A stretch of DNA of 64,000 nucleotides from assembly GCA_964017065.1 (NCBI GenBank), contig OZ024791.1:3683539-3747538 (forward strand). Reading direction: 5' to 3'. This stretch comes from Haliclona indistincta (Eukaryota; Porifera; Demospongiae; Haplosclerida; Chalinidae). Below are positions 31,363 through 42,700 of the stretch, piece by piece (position 1 is the stretch's first letter; every line of letters begins with the position of its first letter). Under the pieces are notes generated by a model that was not told the origin of the DNA, searched no databases, and saw only the letters and a list, made by a program, of their open reading frames with translations. The translations under genes and the position numbers were made by a program.

Positions 31363-32475
31363 TTCATGATGTCGGAGCCACTAGAAAAGTTGATGCAGAG
31401 GCTGGATGAGAAATTGGATGAATTCAGGAAAGAGTTCCGAGAAGGTAGCTGCAACAGCGGCTAGAAGAGCTCGGCAGGAACCTAGATACGTTTCTAAAAA
31501 GAAGGCTCATGAAGAACAGAGCAAGGCCAATGAGATTGTGGACGAAGCAATGAGAGAAGCCGAAGTCGAGTTGCAGTCTGGAGGCTCCAGCGCCACTCTA
31601 CCATCAGCAAATAACATCAAGTCTGTGCTGGAGTCTCTAAAGAAAGGTAGATCGGTCATAGCCGAGCGACAAAAGCTCATCAAATTGCAGGCCGGTCAGA
31701 GTTAGGCTGGGCTGCAGTAAACGAATATACGACCGATGGATTGGCCGAGAACTCTGATGATGAGAAGAGAATGGAGAAGGCGGAGAAGGCTGCAGAGCGA
31801 AAGGCTGCTTTCAAAAGAAGGCAGCTGCCGAGAAGAGCAAGGCGTCGAAGCGCCCAGCCAGTGCTATGGTGCCGGTGCAGACCTTTCAGCCACACCCATC
31901 AGCGCAGTTCCAGTTGCGTGCTCCAGCTCAGCAATCCACGCCCAAGTTGCCGGGACCGTGCTTCACTTGCGGGCAGATGGGGCACCTCAAGAACTACTGC
32001 CCAAAGACACAAGCCTCCAGCAGTAAGACTGTCTGGTATCCTCCCCTGAAGGTCCATAGTGATACTGGGTTTGTGTGTAGTACGGAGTCAGAGCATTTAG
32101 ACAATGTGTGTACAGGACTACAGGTAGCAGTGAGAAAGCAGGTATGCCTGCAGTAGATGAGTCAGAGGCACCTTCAGAGGTTCATAGTGAACGGGGGTCA
32201 TATGTATTGAGCCCTTGTGATCAGGCACTTGGTGCGGCAGGTGGGGTGAATGGGTTAAGCCACCAACATGGTACACATGGGGGAATGGTTGGTGTGCCTG
32301 GTAGTTGTGCCTGGTAGTTGTAAACAAGTATTGTCAGATGGGTGTGCAGCTGATATTGGTGTTGATAGCGATGTTGTTGACAGTGTTGTTGTTGCCAGGG
32401 TGACCTAGAGGAGGTAACTTTGCTGTCACATGACATCATGTGTGCCGCAGAGGTGAAATCTGAGGCTATTAGTAA
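31363..32475 (+). pseudogene. DIRS-like gag region
   Basis: It starts ATG ATG at about 31369 with MSEPLEKLMQRLDEKLDEFR, then shifts frame to a charged coiled-coil-like stretch (RARQEPRYVSKKKAHEEQSK, KSVLESLKKGRSVIAERQKL). A further frame gives a CCHC zinc knuckle (CFTCGQMGHLKNYC, about 31961-32002). The frame changes near 31440, 31700 and 32150 show decay. It would bind the RNA template. The sense continues to DIMCAAEVKSEAISN, where the hAT MITE interrupts. Confidence 0.65.
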
Positions 32476-32786
32476 CATAAGCGGCTGCAGGCCCGGGCAT
32501 ACCCGGGCTATGCCCGGGCTGGCTTGGCTAGCTGAAATGTTGATGCGCGTGCGCAACGTATGTAACGTGCAGTGTTCAATGCTAAATAGGCTTGTAGTAA
32601 CGAGACTTATCTTCGAAGCTGTGAGATCAAGTAGATGAGCTCGTTCTTCGCTTCACAAGAGCATGCAAGAGCTTAAAATAATGAAACCACGCCCATTGTG
32701 AATATAATTAACGCAAACATTTTCCTCCGCGCAAGCGCACCGATAATGTGAGCCCGGGCAACTTCATATTCCTGCAGCCGCCTATG
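32476..32786. mobile_element. hAT MITE with 8-bp TSD
   Basis: Termini CATAAGCGGCTGCAGG and, inverted, CATAGGCGGCTGCAGG; the 8-bp duplication ATTAGTAA lies at 32468-32475 and 32787-32794. Eight bases is the hAT standard. Subterminal CCCGGGC is repeated on both sides. It lies within DIRS-like coding sequence; no ORF inside. Confidence 0.9.
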
Positions 32787-33438
32787 ATTAGTAATGTAAT
32801 ACCTACAGTGAAATGTAGACTTAAAGAGCATATTTCGTTTTGGAAGGAAGAGCTTGTTGCACCACAGTCAGTTTTATCTATCATTGAGTCGGGTTATATG
32901 CGTTGCCGTTCAAATCGGAACCACCAGTGCGATCGCAGAAGAATCAGCCGTCAGCTAGCTTATTTCAGATATGCATTTGTCCAAACTAGTATAGAGGAAT
33001 TGCTGGTAGGTGGGTGCATCAAGCAAATAGAGCTGAAGCCTCACATATGTAGTCCTCTGTCTGTGGTAGAGAATAGCTCTGGTAAGCTGAGGTTAGTGGT
33101 CAATCTCTGGTATCTAAACAAATATTTTGTGGAAGCAAAAATTCAAATAATTATGAGGATCTACGAACAGCTATATGTTACTGTTGGAACGTAATGATCA
33201 CTTGTTTTCGTTTGATTTAAAGTCAGGGTATCATCATGTGGATGTAGCAGAAGCCCACCAAAGATTTCTTGGCATTGAATGGGGTGGAGCTTATTACGTG
33301 TTCACTGTGTTGCCCTTCGGGTTGTCGACTGCTTGCAATGTTTTTACTAAGCTATTGCGTCCTTTAGTTCGATAATTATTGGCGTGCTAGTGGCATTAGA
33401 ATTGTTCTCTATTTGGATGACGGCCTGGCAGTCGCTGC
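32787..33438 (+). pseudogene. DIRS-like reverse transcriptase, N-terminal part
   Basis: It reads CRLKEHISFWKEELVAPQSV, IEELLVGGCIKQIE, SPLSVVENSSGKLRLVVNL, then after a frameshift near 33180 FSFDLKSGYHHVDVAEAHQR (first catalytic Asp), VLPFGLSTACNVFTK and, past another frame change near 33372, YLDDGLAVAA with the catalytic DD at about 33415-33422. The Gypsy element is inserted directly after this motif. Confidence 0.8.
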
Positions 33439-33639
33439 TGTGTCGTAACCGAGCGTGTAATATGGCAAATCTTAGCAGCAGATTATTATTAGCAGACAAC
33501 AACTGACTTCTACAGAATCATCAGTGATATTTATACAAATTGTGACAGAGACAGTTAGACTAGGGATGGACAATGGTTTACAATGATATTGTCCATGGTG
33601 TACAGGGATGATATTGTCCAGAGGTTACATCCTATCACA
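33439..33639 (-). repeat. Gypsy 3' LTR (left end, nested element)
   Basis: 201 bp; pairs with 37425-37625. On the minus strand this is the 3' LTR. It ends with TGTGTCGTAACC on the plus strand side next to the GCTGC duplication. Confidence 0.95.
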
Positions 33640-34490
33640 TCTCCCTTTCTTAGTCTTTGAGCGAGTGATGATAGGATCTCTGCTCACGGTAATTGGTGGA
33701 ACAACAGTGAGATGGCGACGGTTTCTCCGAAGTTTCCCACTGGGAGTATCAACCCAATACGAGTGAGGGGTTGTTGCATCAGAGTGAACAGTACCCTGAG
33801 TAGGACGCTTGTCTGACTTAATCCAAACAGTTGTTCCTTCTGGTAGGGTGTTCTGAAAGTGGACTCTATGTCTGCTGTCATAATTCTGTTTCTGCTTTTC
33901 CTTGAATTTCATATCATTCTCAGGAAAGGAAATCAAATGAGACCAATCAGGTGTCAAATGAGAGTTGATCTGAGGTAAGGTATTCCTTGGTTGGCGACCC
34001 ATCAGGAGGCTGGAGGGACTCAGACCACACCACGGAAGAGGAGTCGAACGGTAGATCAATAGAGAGAGATAACGATCTTCTGACTTGTTGAATAGACTTT
34101 TGATAGTCTTCACCATTCTTTCAACTAGACCATTCCCTTGAGGGTAATAGGGGCTGCTTGTAGATAGTTCAAAGTCATACGACTTGGCAAATTGGTTTAG
34201 CTCTTCCGATGAGAATTGTGGGCCGTTATCACTATGCAGTAGATCGGGAATGCCATGACGAGAGAACATAGACTTGAGAGCTGAAATGACGTTGCGAGAT
34301 GTTGTTGTTAAGAGTTCGGCAACTTCAGGATATCTTGAATAGTAATCAACAACAAGGAGATAGTTTTTCCCTCTGTAGTAGAAAAGATCAGCTCCAAGCT
34401 TCTGCCATGGTCTATCAGGTAGAGATGACGGGATCATTGGTTCGACTGGGTTGATTGCCAACTCAGCACAGATAGGACAGCGTTGAATCT
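33640..34490 (-). pseudogene. Gypsy integrase (nested element)
   Basis: Minus strand: NPVEPMIPSSLPDRPWQKLG, GADLFYY (first Asp), LLVVDYYSRYPEV, SDNGPQFSSEELNQF (second Asp), YYPQGNGLVERMVKTIKSLF (Glu), LIYRSTPL and a C-terminal RRNRRHLTVVPP block. The frame is open from 34461 to 33625. The zinc-binding part is upstream in another frame, where about 40 bases are missing compared with the intact relative (around 34510-34530). Confidence 0.9.
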
Positions 34491-36002
34491 TATCCTTGAT
34501 CTGAGAGGAGATCCCAGGCCACCATACTGATTCTTATGCAGTTTGTCTAGTGTCGATGCTTGCATAGAGAGTGGAACGATGATCCTCGATCCATAGAGTA
34601 GTAGATATAGCTTTCCCTCCACAGATATCTTGTGACGAGCGTCCCAGTAGGGCTTCAATTCTTTATCAAGAGACTGCTTGGGAGGCCATTCTGTCTTGTA
34701 GAACTTGAGTAGCAGAGTACAGACTTTGTCTTCTTTCTGAGCCAAGGAGTACTTCTCCAGACGCTGCTCTGAGGCTGGGATAGATTGAACAGCGGTAATC
34801 ATCCACTGCTCAACTTCTTGTTCTCCAGATTGATCACCTGGAGGAGGAAAAACAGGGGCTCTAGACAATGCATCAGCTGTATACAGGAGTTTTCCTGGTT
34901 TGTGTTCAACCTGGTAGTTCAAACGTGCTAGTCTCAGTCGAAACCTCAGAACTCTTGGTGGTAAGTTGTCAAGGTTTTTCGAGTTGAAAAGTGGAACAAG
35001 AGGCTTGTGGTCAGTCTCTATGGTGAACTCTTTTCCAAGAACGAAATCTTGAAACTTCTCACTAGCCCAAGTCACCGCCAATGCCTCCTTCTCGATCTGG
35101 GCGTATCTTTTCTCAGTATCAGACAATGCTCTCGACGCGAAGGACACAGGTCTCCATCGGTCGACTGAATCTTTTTGAGACAAGACAGCTCCTAGTCCAA
35201 ATGACGAAGCATCTGCTGTGACTTTAGTCTGCATAAGAGGATCATACAGGAGAAGGACACTGGGTTTTGTTAACTCATCTTTGACCAGTACGAATGCCTT
35301 TTCCTGTGCTGTACCCCAAAGCCATGAGTTCTTGCAATGCAGAAGCTCACGCAGTGGTTGTGTCAGATCTGCCAGGTTAGGAGAGAACTTGCCCAGCTGA
35401 GTAGTAATTCCCAGGAATCGTCTCAACTCTGATAAGTTTGAAGGTGGTTCCATGTCACGAAGTGCTGCTATCTTGTCAGGATCGGCTGAGATTCCTTGAC
35501 CATCAATCATGTGACCTAGAAACTTGAGTCTCCTTTGGTTAAAAGAACATTTCTCTCTGTTGAGGGTAACTCCTCTGCTCTGCAGACGATCAAGAACAGC
35601 TTTGAGACGTTGATCGTGTGTAGACTGATCAGGACCATGGACTAGGATGTCGTCAATCTGACAGACTACACCATCAAGTCCTTCCAGAACTCGACTCATT
35701 TGCTTCTGAAAATGCTCAGGCGCACTGCTGATCCCAAATGGTAACTTGTTGAACCAAAATCTGCCAAATGGAGTGAGGAATGTAGTGAGTGGTCGTGACT
35801 CTTCAGCAAGTGGGATTTGCCAGAATCCAGAATTAGCATCGAGTTTACTGAAAACTGTCGCTCCAGCAAGTAAACCCAGAGTTTCATCAACGCGTGGTAA
35901 CGGATGAACTTCTCGAAGAACACTCTTGTTGAGTTTCTGTAGGTCGACGCAGATTCTCACATCTCCATTTTCTTTGGAATAGCTACCATCCCAGAACACC
36001 AC
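34434..36002 (-). pseudogene. Gypsy RT-RNase H (nested element)
   Basis: A 522-codon frame with VRICVDLQKLNKSV, KLDANSGFWQIPLAEESRPL, FNKLPFGISSAPEHFQKQMS, CQIDDILVHG (catalytic DD; the usual YxDD is QIDD here), RFLGITTQLGKFSPNLADLT, TADASSFGLGAVLSQ (RNase H acid), QIEKEALAVTWASEKFQDFV and ETDHKPLVPLFNSKNLDNLP. It ends out of frame after LDKLHKNQ owing to a deletion in the integrase zinc block. The join to the upstream frame needs one base restored in an A-rich run near 35975. Confidence 0.92.
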
Positions 36003-36838
36003 TTAGTAGGTCCGTCGACTCTTGAGATCACACCTCGCTCCTCCATCCTAGAAAGTTCCTCATTGACTTTCTCTCTGTAGGGAATAGGGATTCTTCTAGG
36101 GGTAAAAATAGCATGAGGAACAGCATCAGGGACTAGTTTAATGCAGTACGGTTCACCAAATTCTCCAAGACCCTGGAACACTTTGGGGTAGGCATCTAGG
36201 AGTTCAGTAGTGCTGTTGGTGACGTCTTCAGTGTTGTCCACTCTGGCGATTAAACCCAGCGCGACAATTGCAGGAAGTCCCAGTAGGTTCCCGGTGAGAC
36301 CCTCGACCACAAAGATTTGTTGGTTGCACGTCGAGTCGTCAGATTCATGCTGAAGTGTAGCTGAGAATTGACCAACCACAGACAATGGCTTGTGCTCTGG
36401 ACCATAGAGTAGTCTGGATGAGTTGTGTAGCTCAGGAGTATTCTCGATTGAGAGGAATGCTTTCTTCGAGATAGCTGTTACCTCCGCTCCAGTGTCGAGC
36501 TTGAACAGTATGTCGGTAGAGTTGAGTCTAACTGTAGTAGTCCAAGATGTTGGCGACTGCTCCAGATCAGTCAGTGTGTGTAGGTAATTCTCTTCGAGTG
36601 TGACGGAGTCTGTGTTAGCAGGTGGATTAACAACAGGAACTGATTTAGTTAGACAATGAGAACGGTAATGTCCCTTCTTACCACACCTATGACACTCAGC
36701 ATCTCTCGCCGGACAATCGTTGCGCGAGTGTGGTGTGCCTCCGCAACGGCCACACTGCTTCTTGCTGTTGGCAGAACCTTGTTTTCCTGGATATCTTCTT
36801 CTTGTTGGCTTAGGAGGTCGTTGTTTTCCCGACTTCAA
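35957..36838 (-). pseudogene. Gypsy nucleocapsid and protease (nested element)
   Basis: CCHC knuckles CGRCGGTPHSRNDC and CHRCGKKGHYRSHC, an aspartic protease with FKLDTGAEVTAISKKAF, a linker, and the first RT block (GVISRVDGPTKWCSGMVAIP). It follows the gag frame in phase after an in-frame TAG at 36839-36841, and shifts frame at its end near 35975. Confidence 0.9.
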
Positions 36839-37414
36839 CTAATCCAGAACAACGGGATTGTCTCTAGTGTCTCCCTCGCGAAGAACGACTTGCTGACTGT
36901 GGACAGCTTCTCGTTGTCGGATCTGTTTGACAGCCTCTGCTAGAGTTAGCGTAGGAGTCAACTGCAATTTCTCGGACAATTCGACGTCTCGAATCCCCAC
37001 TACCAGTCTGTCTCGGATGAGTTCATCTCGCCAGTCTGCTCCAAACTCACATCTGTCCGCCATCGTAAGCACAGCAACAATGAAGTCTTCGGCACTCTCG
37101 CCCTGCTGTTGAATTCTTCTATTGAAGCAGGCTCTCTCGTAGACAGCATTGTGTTGGACCTTGAAGTACGTGTCGAACTTCTCTTTGATGCCAGCGTAAG
37201 TTGCTCTGTCAGCATCCGTTGCTCTCATTGCAGACAAGAGGTCTTCGGCGCTCTCTCCAAAACAGTAGAGGAAAGTACTGACTTGCTTAGCAGCGACTGC
37301 ACCAGACAGCCCTGAGGCAACTCTGAACTGCTCAAACCGCTTGGACCATTTGGTCCAGTTCTCTGGATGGTGAACATCAAAGGATTCGGGTGGTTTGATG
37401 CCGTAGGTCGTCAT
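36839..37414 (-). pseudogene. Gypsy gag (nested element)
   Basis: It starts ATG at 37414 immediately after the primer-binding site. PESFDVHHPENWTKWSKRFE, QFRVASGLSG, AEDLLSAMRATDADR, YAGIKEKFDTYFKVQHNAVY and RDRLVVGIRDVELSEKLQ match the gag of 54467-58934. It ends VVLD and TAG, where the relative reads on into pol; a point change to a stop is the simplest reading, stop readthrough is possible but unsupported. Confidence 0.9.
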
Positions 37415-37424
37415 GCTGCCACCA

Positions 37425-37625
37425 TGTGTCGTAACCGAGCTTGTAATATGGCAAATCTTAGCAGCAGATTATTATTAGCAGACAACAACTGACTTCTACA
37501 GAATCATCAGTGATATTTATACAAATTGTGACAGAGACAGTTAGACTAGGGATGGACAATGGTTTACAATGATATTGTCCATGGTGTACAGGGATGATAT
37601 TGTCCAGAGGTTACATCCTGTCACA
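37425..37625 (-). repeat. Gypsy 5' LTR (right end, nested element)
   Basis: 201 bp, reading TGTGACAGGATGTAACC on the minus strand. Next to it on the inner side lies TGGTGGCAGC. The GCTGC duplication is at 37626-37630. Confidence 0.95.
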
Positions 37626-37630
37626 GCTGC

Positions 37631-38950
37631 TAATAAGCATTCAGCACTCACAGCTAGCGATTTTTGTTCGCAAGACCCTTAGCAGTGAAGGGCTTGTTAC
37701 CCGGCCATCCTGTTAAATAGCAGTGGTCACCTGTACAGAGGTTGTCGTGGTTAGGATTTGTGAGTGATACATCAGTAGGGCACCTCGAGGTCCCTGCTGA
37801 GAAGATAACTTTGTTAAAACGCCAGTTAAAACAGACTATTGGCATGAGATGGATCCCAGCTAGATTGTTAGCTAGAGTGGTGGGTAAAATAACAGCCATG
37901 GGCTTAGCGATTGGCTCTCTGACTCGCTTCATGACTCGCAGCTTGTATGCAACGATCGAAGCTAGGTGTAGTTGGTGTGATCGTTTACAGCTCTCCCCTG
38001 AAGCAGAGTATGAGCTCAATTTTTGGGAGAAAAGAGTATCTGACTTTAATGCTCATCCATTTCGGAGAGCTCCATCTGCTGTTAGAGTAGTGTACTCTGA
38101 TGCTAGTGACACAGGTTTTGGTGGGTACATGGTAGAGCATGGTCCGTGTACAGCTTTCGGGCAATGGTCGCCAGAGGAAGCGGCGCAGAGCTCAACCTGG
38201 CATGAGCTGACTGCTGTTTATCGAGTGCTGCACTCGATGGCAGCTAAGTTGCGTGATTCACGTGTAAGATGGTTTATGGACAACCAAAATGTGGTGCGTA
38301 TACTACAGGTGGGTAGTAGAAAGGAACACCTTCAGAAGGTGGCTCTGGAGGTGTTTTCTCTGTCTATGAACAACTATATCCACTTAGAGCCAGAGTGGAT
38401 TCCACGAGAGCTCAATGAGCGAGCCGACTATAAGTAGATCATGATGATTGGAAACTTAACCCAGCAGTTTTAGTGTGTTACAACAGGTGTGGGGACCACA
38501 TACAGTAGACCAATTTGCTATAGTTGTAACAATGTCCAGCTTCCTCGTTTTAATAGTCGACACTGGAGCCTGGGCAGAGAAACAATAGACGCATTCACAT
38601 CCCACTGGGGTGGCGAGAATAACTGGTGGTGCCCACCTATCTCACTGGTTCCAAGAGTAATTAGACATGCTCGGGCATGTGGTGCTAAAGGCACCCTTGT
38701 AGTCCCATGCTGGTTCTCAACTACATTTTGGCCCATGTTATGTCCGGATAGCAATTTTTTTGTAGTTGATGTTTGGGAGCTACATGTACCTAGAATTCAG
38801 CATCTATTTTTACCAGGATTGTCGGGGGCAGTATTTTTAATGGGGAGTTGCCTAATACACCAGTGCTTGCTTTCAGATGTAATTTTTCCTCCTGGCATGC
38901 AGCAGCATTATGCATGGGGAGTTAGTCGCGTCGCTATAACCCAAAAGTAA
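37631..38950 (+). pseudogene. DIRS-like RT end, RNase H and post-RNase H domain
   Basis: This resumes the DIRS-like polymerase after the Gypsy insert: SALTASD and VRKTLSSEGLVTRP, WLGFVSDTSVGHLEVPAEKI, RLLARVVGKITAMGLAIG, then RNase H YSDASDTGFGGYMVEHGP, QSSTWHELTAVYRVLHSMA (Glu) and RWFMDNQNVVRIL (Asp), and EPEWIPRELNERAD. After a stop and frameshift near 38438 comes the conserved domain LPRFNSRHWSLGRETIDAFT, NNWWCPPISLVPRVIRHARA and GTLVVPCWFSTTFWPML. The last is characteristic of DIRS-type elements, function unclear. No recombinase follows before the hAT insertion. Confidence 0.82.
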
Positions 38951-39192
38951 ATAAGCACATGGTAGTTGTTTGGTGTCCAGTGTGTGTTTGGACTGCAATC
39001 AGGGGAGGATACAGGATTTGAAAAAGGAGGGCCAATAATTGCAAATAACTAATTATTATTCATTTATTCATGAAATTCAATACAATTTGCTTTGAGTCTT
39101 GTGAAGTTGTGCTACTACAATGTTACTGTTTGTAGTGTTTGAGAGAATTTTGGTCAGGATTCAAAGACTGTCTTATTAGCAGAATACACACA

Positions 39193-39542
39193 TTTAAAGT
39201 ATATGCGTGGGCAGAATCAAAGGCACCGCGCTTCCTGTAAATCACGTATTTAATGATCCCTCCCACCGTACAATATCAGTGTCATATTGAACGTGCTTTA
39301 ATTCCCATAAAGTACGCTGACGTTCGAATTCACTCGGTAGCGTTACAGCTTGATCTATTCAGCCGCGGCATATACTTTAAACCACTTAATATAAGTAAGT
39401 CCTGCTCTACGTGATTTATGGCACTCAGGCTGTGGTCTCGCGTGTCTGATAAAGCACGAGGCGAAGCCGAGTGCTTTATCAGCCACTCGACCACACCCCT
39501 CGTGCCATAAATCACGTAGAGCACTCCTTACCTACATTAAGT
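39193..39542. repeat. Composite repeat (TATATGC MITE + hairpin), copy 3
   Basis: MITE 39193-39381 and hairpin 39384-39542, with tip GCACGAGGCGAAGCCGAGTGC. Same order and spacing as copies 1 and 2. It lies in the non-coding 3' part of the hAT element. Confidence 0.88.
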
Positions 39543-39765
39543 AATACTTAAATAGAGCTAGGAACAATGAATTACAAACTCTAGACACATAAGGCCGTGC
39601 AGAACACAGCGAAGAACAACTATGTACAATCAATGTTCAATCACGAACAGGCTTCAATTGTTGAAACACAATACTGTTGTCATAAAATAATGCTGGTATG
39701 ATAACAAAAAATACAATGATGATGCTGTTATATAACTGCATGGGTACATTAATTGTAGTCAATGT

Positions 39766-42700
39766 TAACTAGTCTGCAAATGGATTTGCCATAAGAAGCC
39801 TTCTTGGATGGCAGCGCACATACTCTTCAACAACTTCTGCTGCAGTAATTGGAATATCTCGATGATATTGTAGCATTGCAAGTCCATTCAATCTTTCTTC
39901 AGACATTGTACTACGATGTGATGTCTTCAAAAGTTGTAGCATGCTGATTGACCGCTCACACTCGCAGCTAGTGACTGGCAGAGTAATTAATATTTTTAGT
40001 AAAATGTGAATATTAGGATAGAAGATATTGTCTGTAGAGGGCAAAACTTTGGCTGGGGTGTTTAGCTCTGCCGCTAGATCTGAACTGCTCCACTTAATTG
40101 GTTTGCCACAAATGGAGCTCAGCATCAAAATGATCTTGGTGATGGTAAGAAATCACCATACTGTTGTAATACAGAACTGAAGCTTTCTGGACCCAATGTT
40201 GATGGTTCCTTAGAAATCTCAGATGGCAATAGTTGCATAAACTCAAGTAAGTTTTGCGAACAGCTTGTGTCAAAGCGAGAGTTTAGTTCGGAGATCAGGT
40301 GGTCAAGAAGTGGAATTGTGAGACTCCGTTTGTAGTAATCAGAAGTATTGCTCGCGGGAACATTCAACCTGTGTAGCTGTCTTCTTGCAACTCTCGGTGC
40401 CGATTCATCAACATCAATACTCTGGCTAATCGCGAGAGCCTGTTCATACACACGTGAATGAAATGTATCTATCTCAGAACGTGCCTTACTGACAGCTGTT
40501 TTAACTGTTTCAATTTCTTGATGTGCACGAACAACATCACAGTAGCGCCCTTGAAGCTGCACGCTAAGCCCTTTGGTGTATGCCAAAACTCTATGAGTAA
40601 GCACTAGAGCAATTATGAATGAAAACTGAGACATAGCTAGCAGAAAAGACTGAGCATCTGAGCGAGTTTCCCTATTCCAGTCAGATGCGGCACAATTGAC
40701 TCAAAGCAACAAAAGGTTGGTGTGAACAAGTCACAAAAAACTTCAAATGCTTCATGACGCTGTACCCAACGAGTTCTACATAGCGCTTTCAGCTTCTTTC
40801 GCTGCTCACCGGGCATTGTGTGGTCAATCCAGGCTTCTAAATGAAGTTGCCTTTTAGGTGAGTTGCTAAAGAAGCGTGAGATTTTGTCTGCAGTTTGCAT
40901 CATGTTACTTACTTCTTGAATTGAACAACAATTAACTACACAAAGATTCAACCGATGTGATGCGCAATGGGTATACTGAGCCATCGGGGATACTTTGACA
41001 GAATGCATGCTGAAACACCTTTAGATCTTCCAGCCATGGCACCTGCGCCATCATTATGCTTGGCCACACAAAAATTGAGTCTGCAGCTGTAATTCGCCTA
41101 GCTTAGACAAAATGTCTTGAGCAATAGCTGAGCCAGTGACTCCAGTCTTACACTCATGAAAACCCACAAACCTTTCACACGGTTCATTGACGAACCTTAA
41201 GCTAATCGATAGCTGCTCATCATTTGCTGCATCTGTAGCCTCATCTGCAATTACAGAAAAAACACAGCTTCTTGTGCCATTTTGACAATCTTAGCTCTGA
41301 TAATGCTACCACATATAGTAATTAGCTCATTCTGCACAGTTTTACGTACTAGTTAAAGCACCGCTCCGAGTGCTCTACGCAATATAATAGCACGAGGGGC
41401 GTGGCGAGAGGCAAATAGAGCACGAGCCGAAGGCGAGTGCTCTATTTGTCTCGAGACACGACCCGAGTGCTATTATATTGCGTAGAGCACGAGAAGAGCA
41501 GTGCTTTAACAGGTTTAGAGTGTGACCTTGTACAATTACCATAAGGGATACTGCTAGCAGGCCGAAGACAGTCCAGTATAAACGCTACCATTATGGGAAT
41601 TTACGGAATTTTACGGAAATCGTTACACGAGCACATGGTGGAAAGTAGCTGTGGACGAGAGCGCTGTGATTTCGACTTGGGAATATGATAGGAGCAGAGA
41701 ATTCAACACCAGAAAAGAAGACGTATCTTATTTATCTAACTACCACTACCAGTGGGCTAAAGCTATGAAGGAATCATGAATCAGTGAGGAACGACTTCAC
41801 CGAACCTCGTGGATGAAAGTATCCATCAAACGTACATCAGCAGTGACGCCGAGCTACTTGCTACGCTGCCATGTAGCTACTTTCCGGTTTCATCCTGTCT
41901 TTGAGAAGCTGTAGCGCCCTGGATAAACCTGACGTCACCAGGCTACATTGCTAACGGCATGGCCCTCCTATCTAGCTTTCTTCTGGCCTTTTGATCGCTG
42001 TTAAAGACACTGAATAGTCTCTGTTCGACATTGTTTTAGTATTTTATCAAAATGAAAGTTGTTTGTGTTTCATCGCATGTATTTTGTAATTAAATTCACT
42101 GCATATCGGCATGTTAACACCTGGTAGATAGAGCACTGCGGTGGAAAATAGAGCACTGTAGAACAATGAGTTTTGGAAAATAGAGCACTGTTTGAACAAT
42201 GGGCAGTGCGTACTATGGAATATAGAGCACTGTCGGCGCCTTTGATCTTGTATGGTATCATACTCTAATAGTATATAGAGCATTTCTGGGGGCATTCTCA
42301 AGGTGCTCTTTAAGTATCAAGTCACCTGCTTGCACCCTAAATTGCAAAAGTGCTAGAAAGTTGCCGTGATTAGCTGTTGGATCTTCCTTTGTGGCTAGCG
42401 TGTCATCTCGATGACCTCTTAATGCTATATTTTGACGACCACAAAATATCACACTCATCAGCAACTGACATTAAAATCTGACTATTCTTAGCAGCCCACC
42501 TACTTCTTTCTGAGCTGAGACGATGATCAATAGCCAATTCTGGTTTATTCATCACAGTAAAAAATGATTCCGCCGCTTCTACAGACTCAATGTGAAACTT
42601 CTTGGCAAAGTGAATGTTAAGTTTCTCTGTAGCTCTTTTAAAATCAATCAAAGGCGTATTTACTAGAGCACCAAGTGTGTTGCTCCTACCTCCTTCTTTA

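Larger units (their letters stand above)
33439..37625 (-). mobile_element. Gypsy LTR retrotransposon, complete but broken
   Basis: The LTRs at 33439-33639 and 37425-37625 are 201 bp each and start/end TGTG..CACA; I count two differences by eye. The target duplication is GCTGC (33434-33438 and 37626-37630). On the minus strand a likely primer-binding site TGGTGGCAGC (37415-37424) follows the 5' LTR directly, then gag, protease, RT, RNase H and integrase. It is related to 54467-58934 through the same gag type, zinc knuckles and primer site. A nonsense codon, a frameshift and a small deletion inactivate it. Confidence 0.95.
31363..38999 (+). mobile_element. DIRS-like retroelement (split, 3' end not seen)
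   Basis: A gag-like region with a zinc knuckle, then an RT with YLDD, an RNase H (SDASDTGFGGYM) and the conserved post-RNase H domain typical of DIRS-type elements, all plus strand. It is interrupted by a hAT MITE (32476-32786) and by a complete Gypsy element (33439-37625), and is cut at 3' by the hAT element starting at 39000. No tyrosine recombinase or inverted/split terminal repeats were found, so the DIRS label rests on RT/RNase H style. Confidence 0.7.

Noticed and set aside
38951..38999. Tyrosine recombinase of the DIRS-like element
   Set aside because: Only about 50 bases remain before the hAT terminus and none of the recombinase motifs was found there or after 43609.
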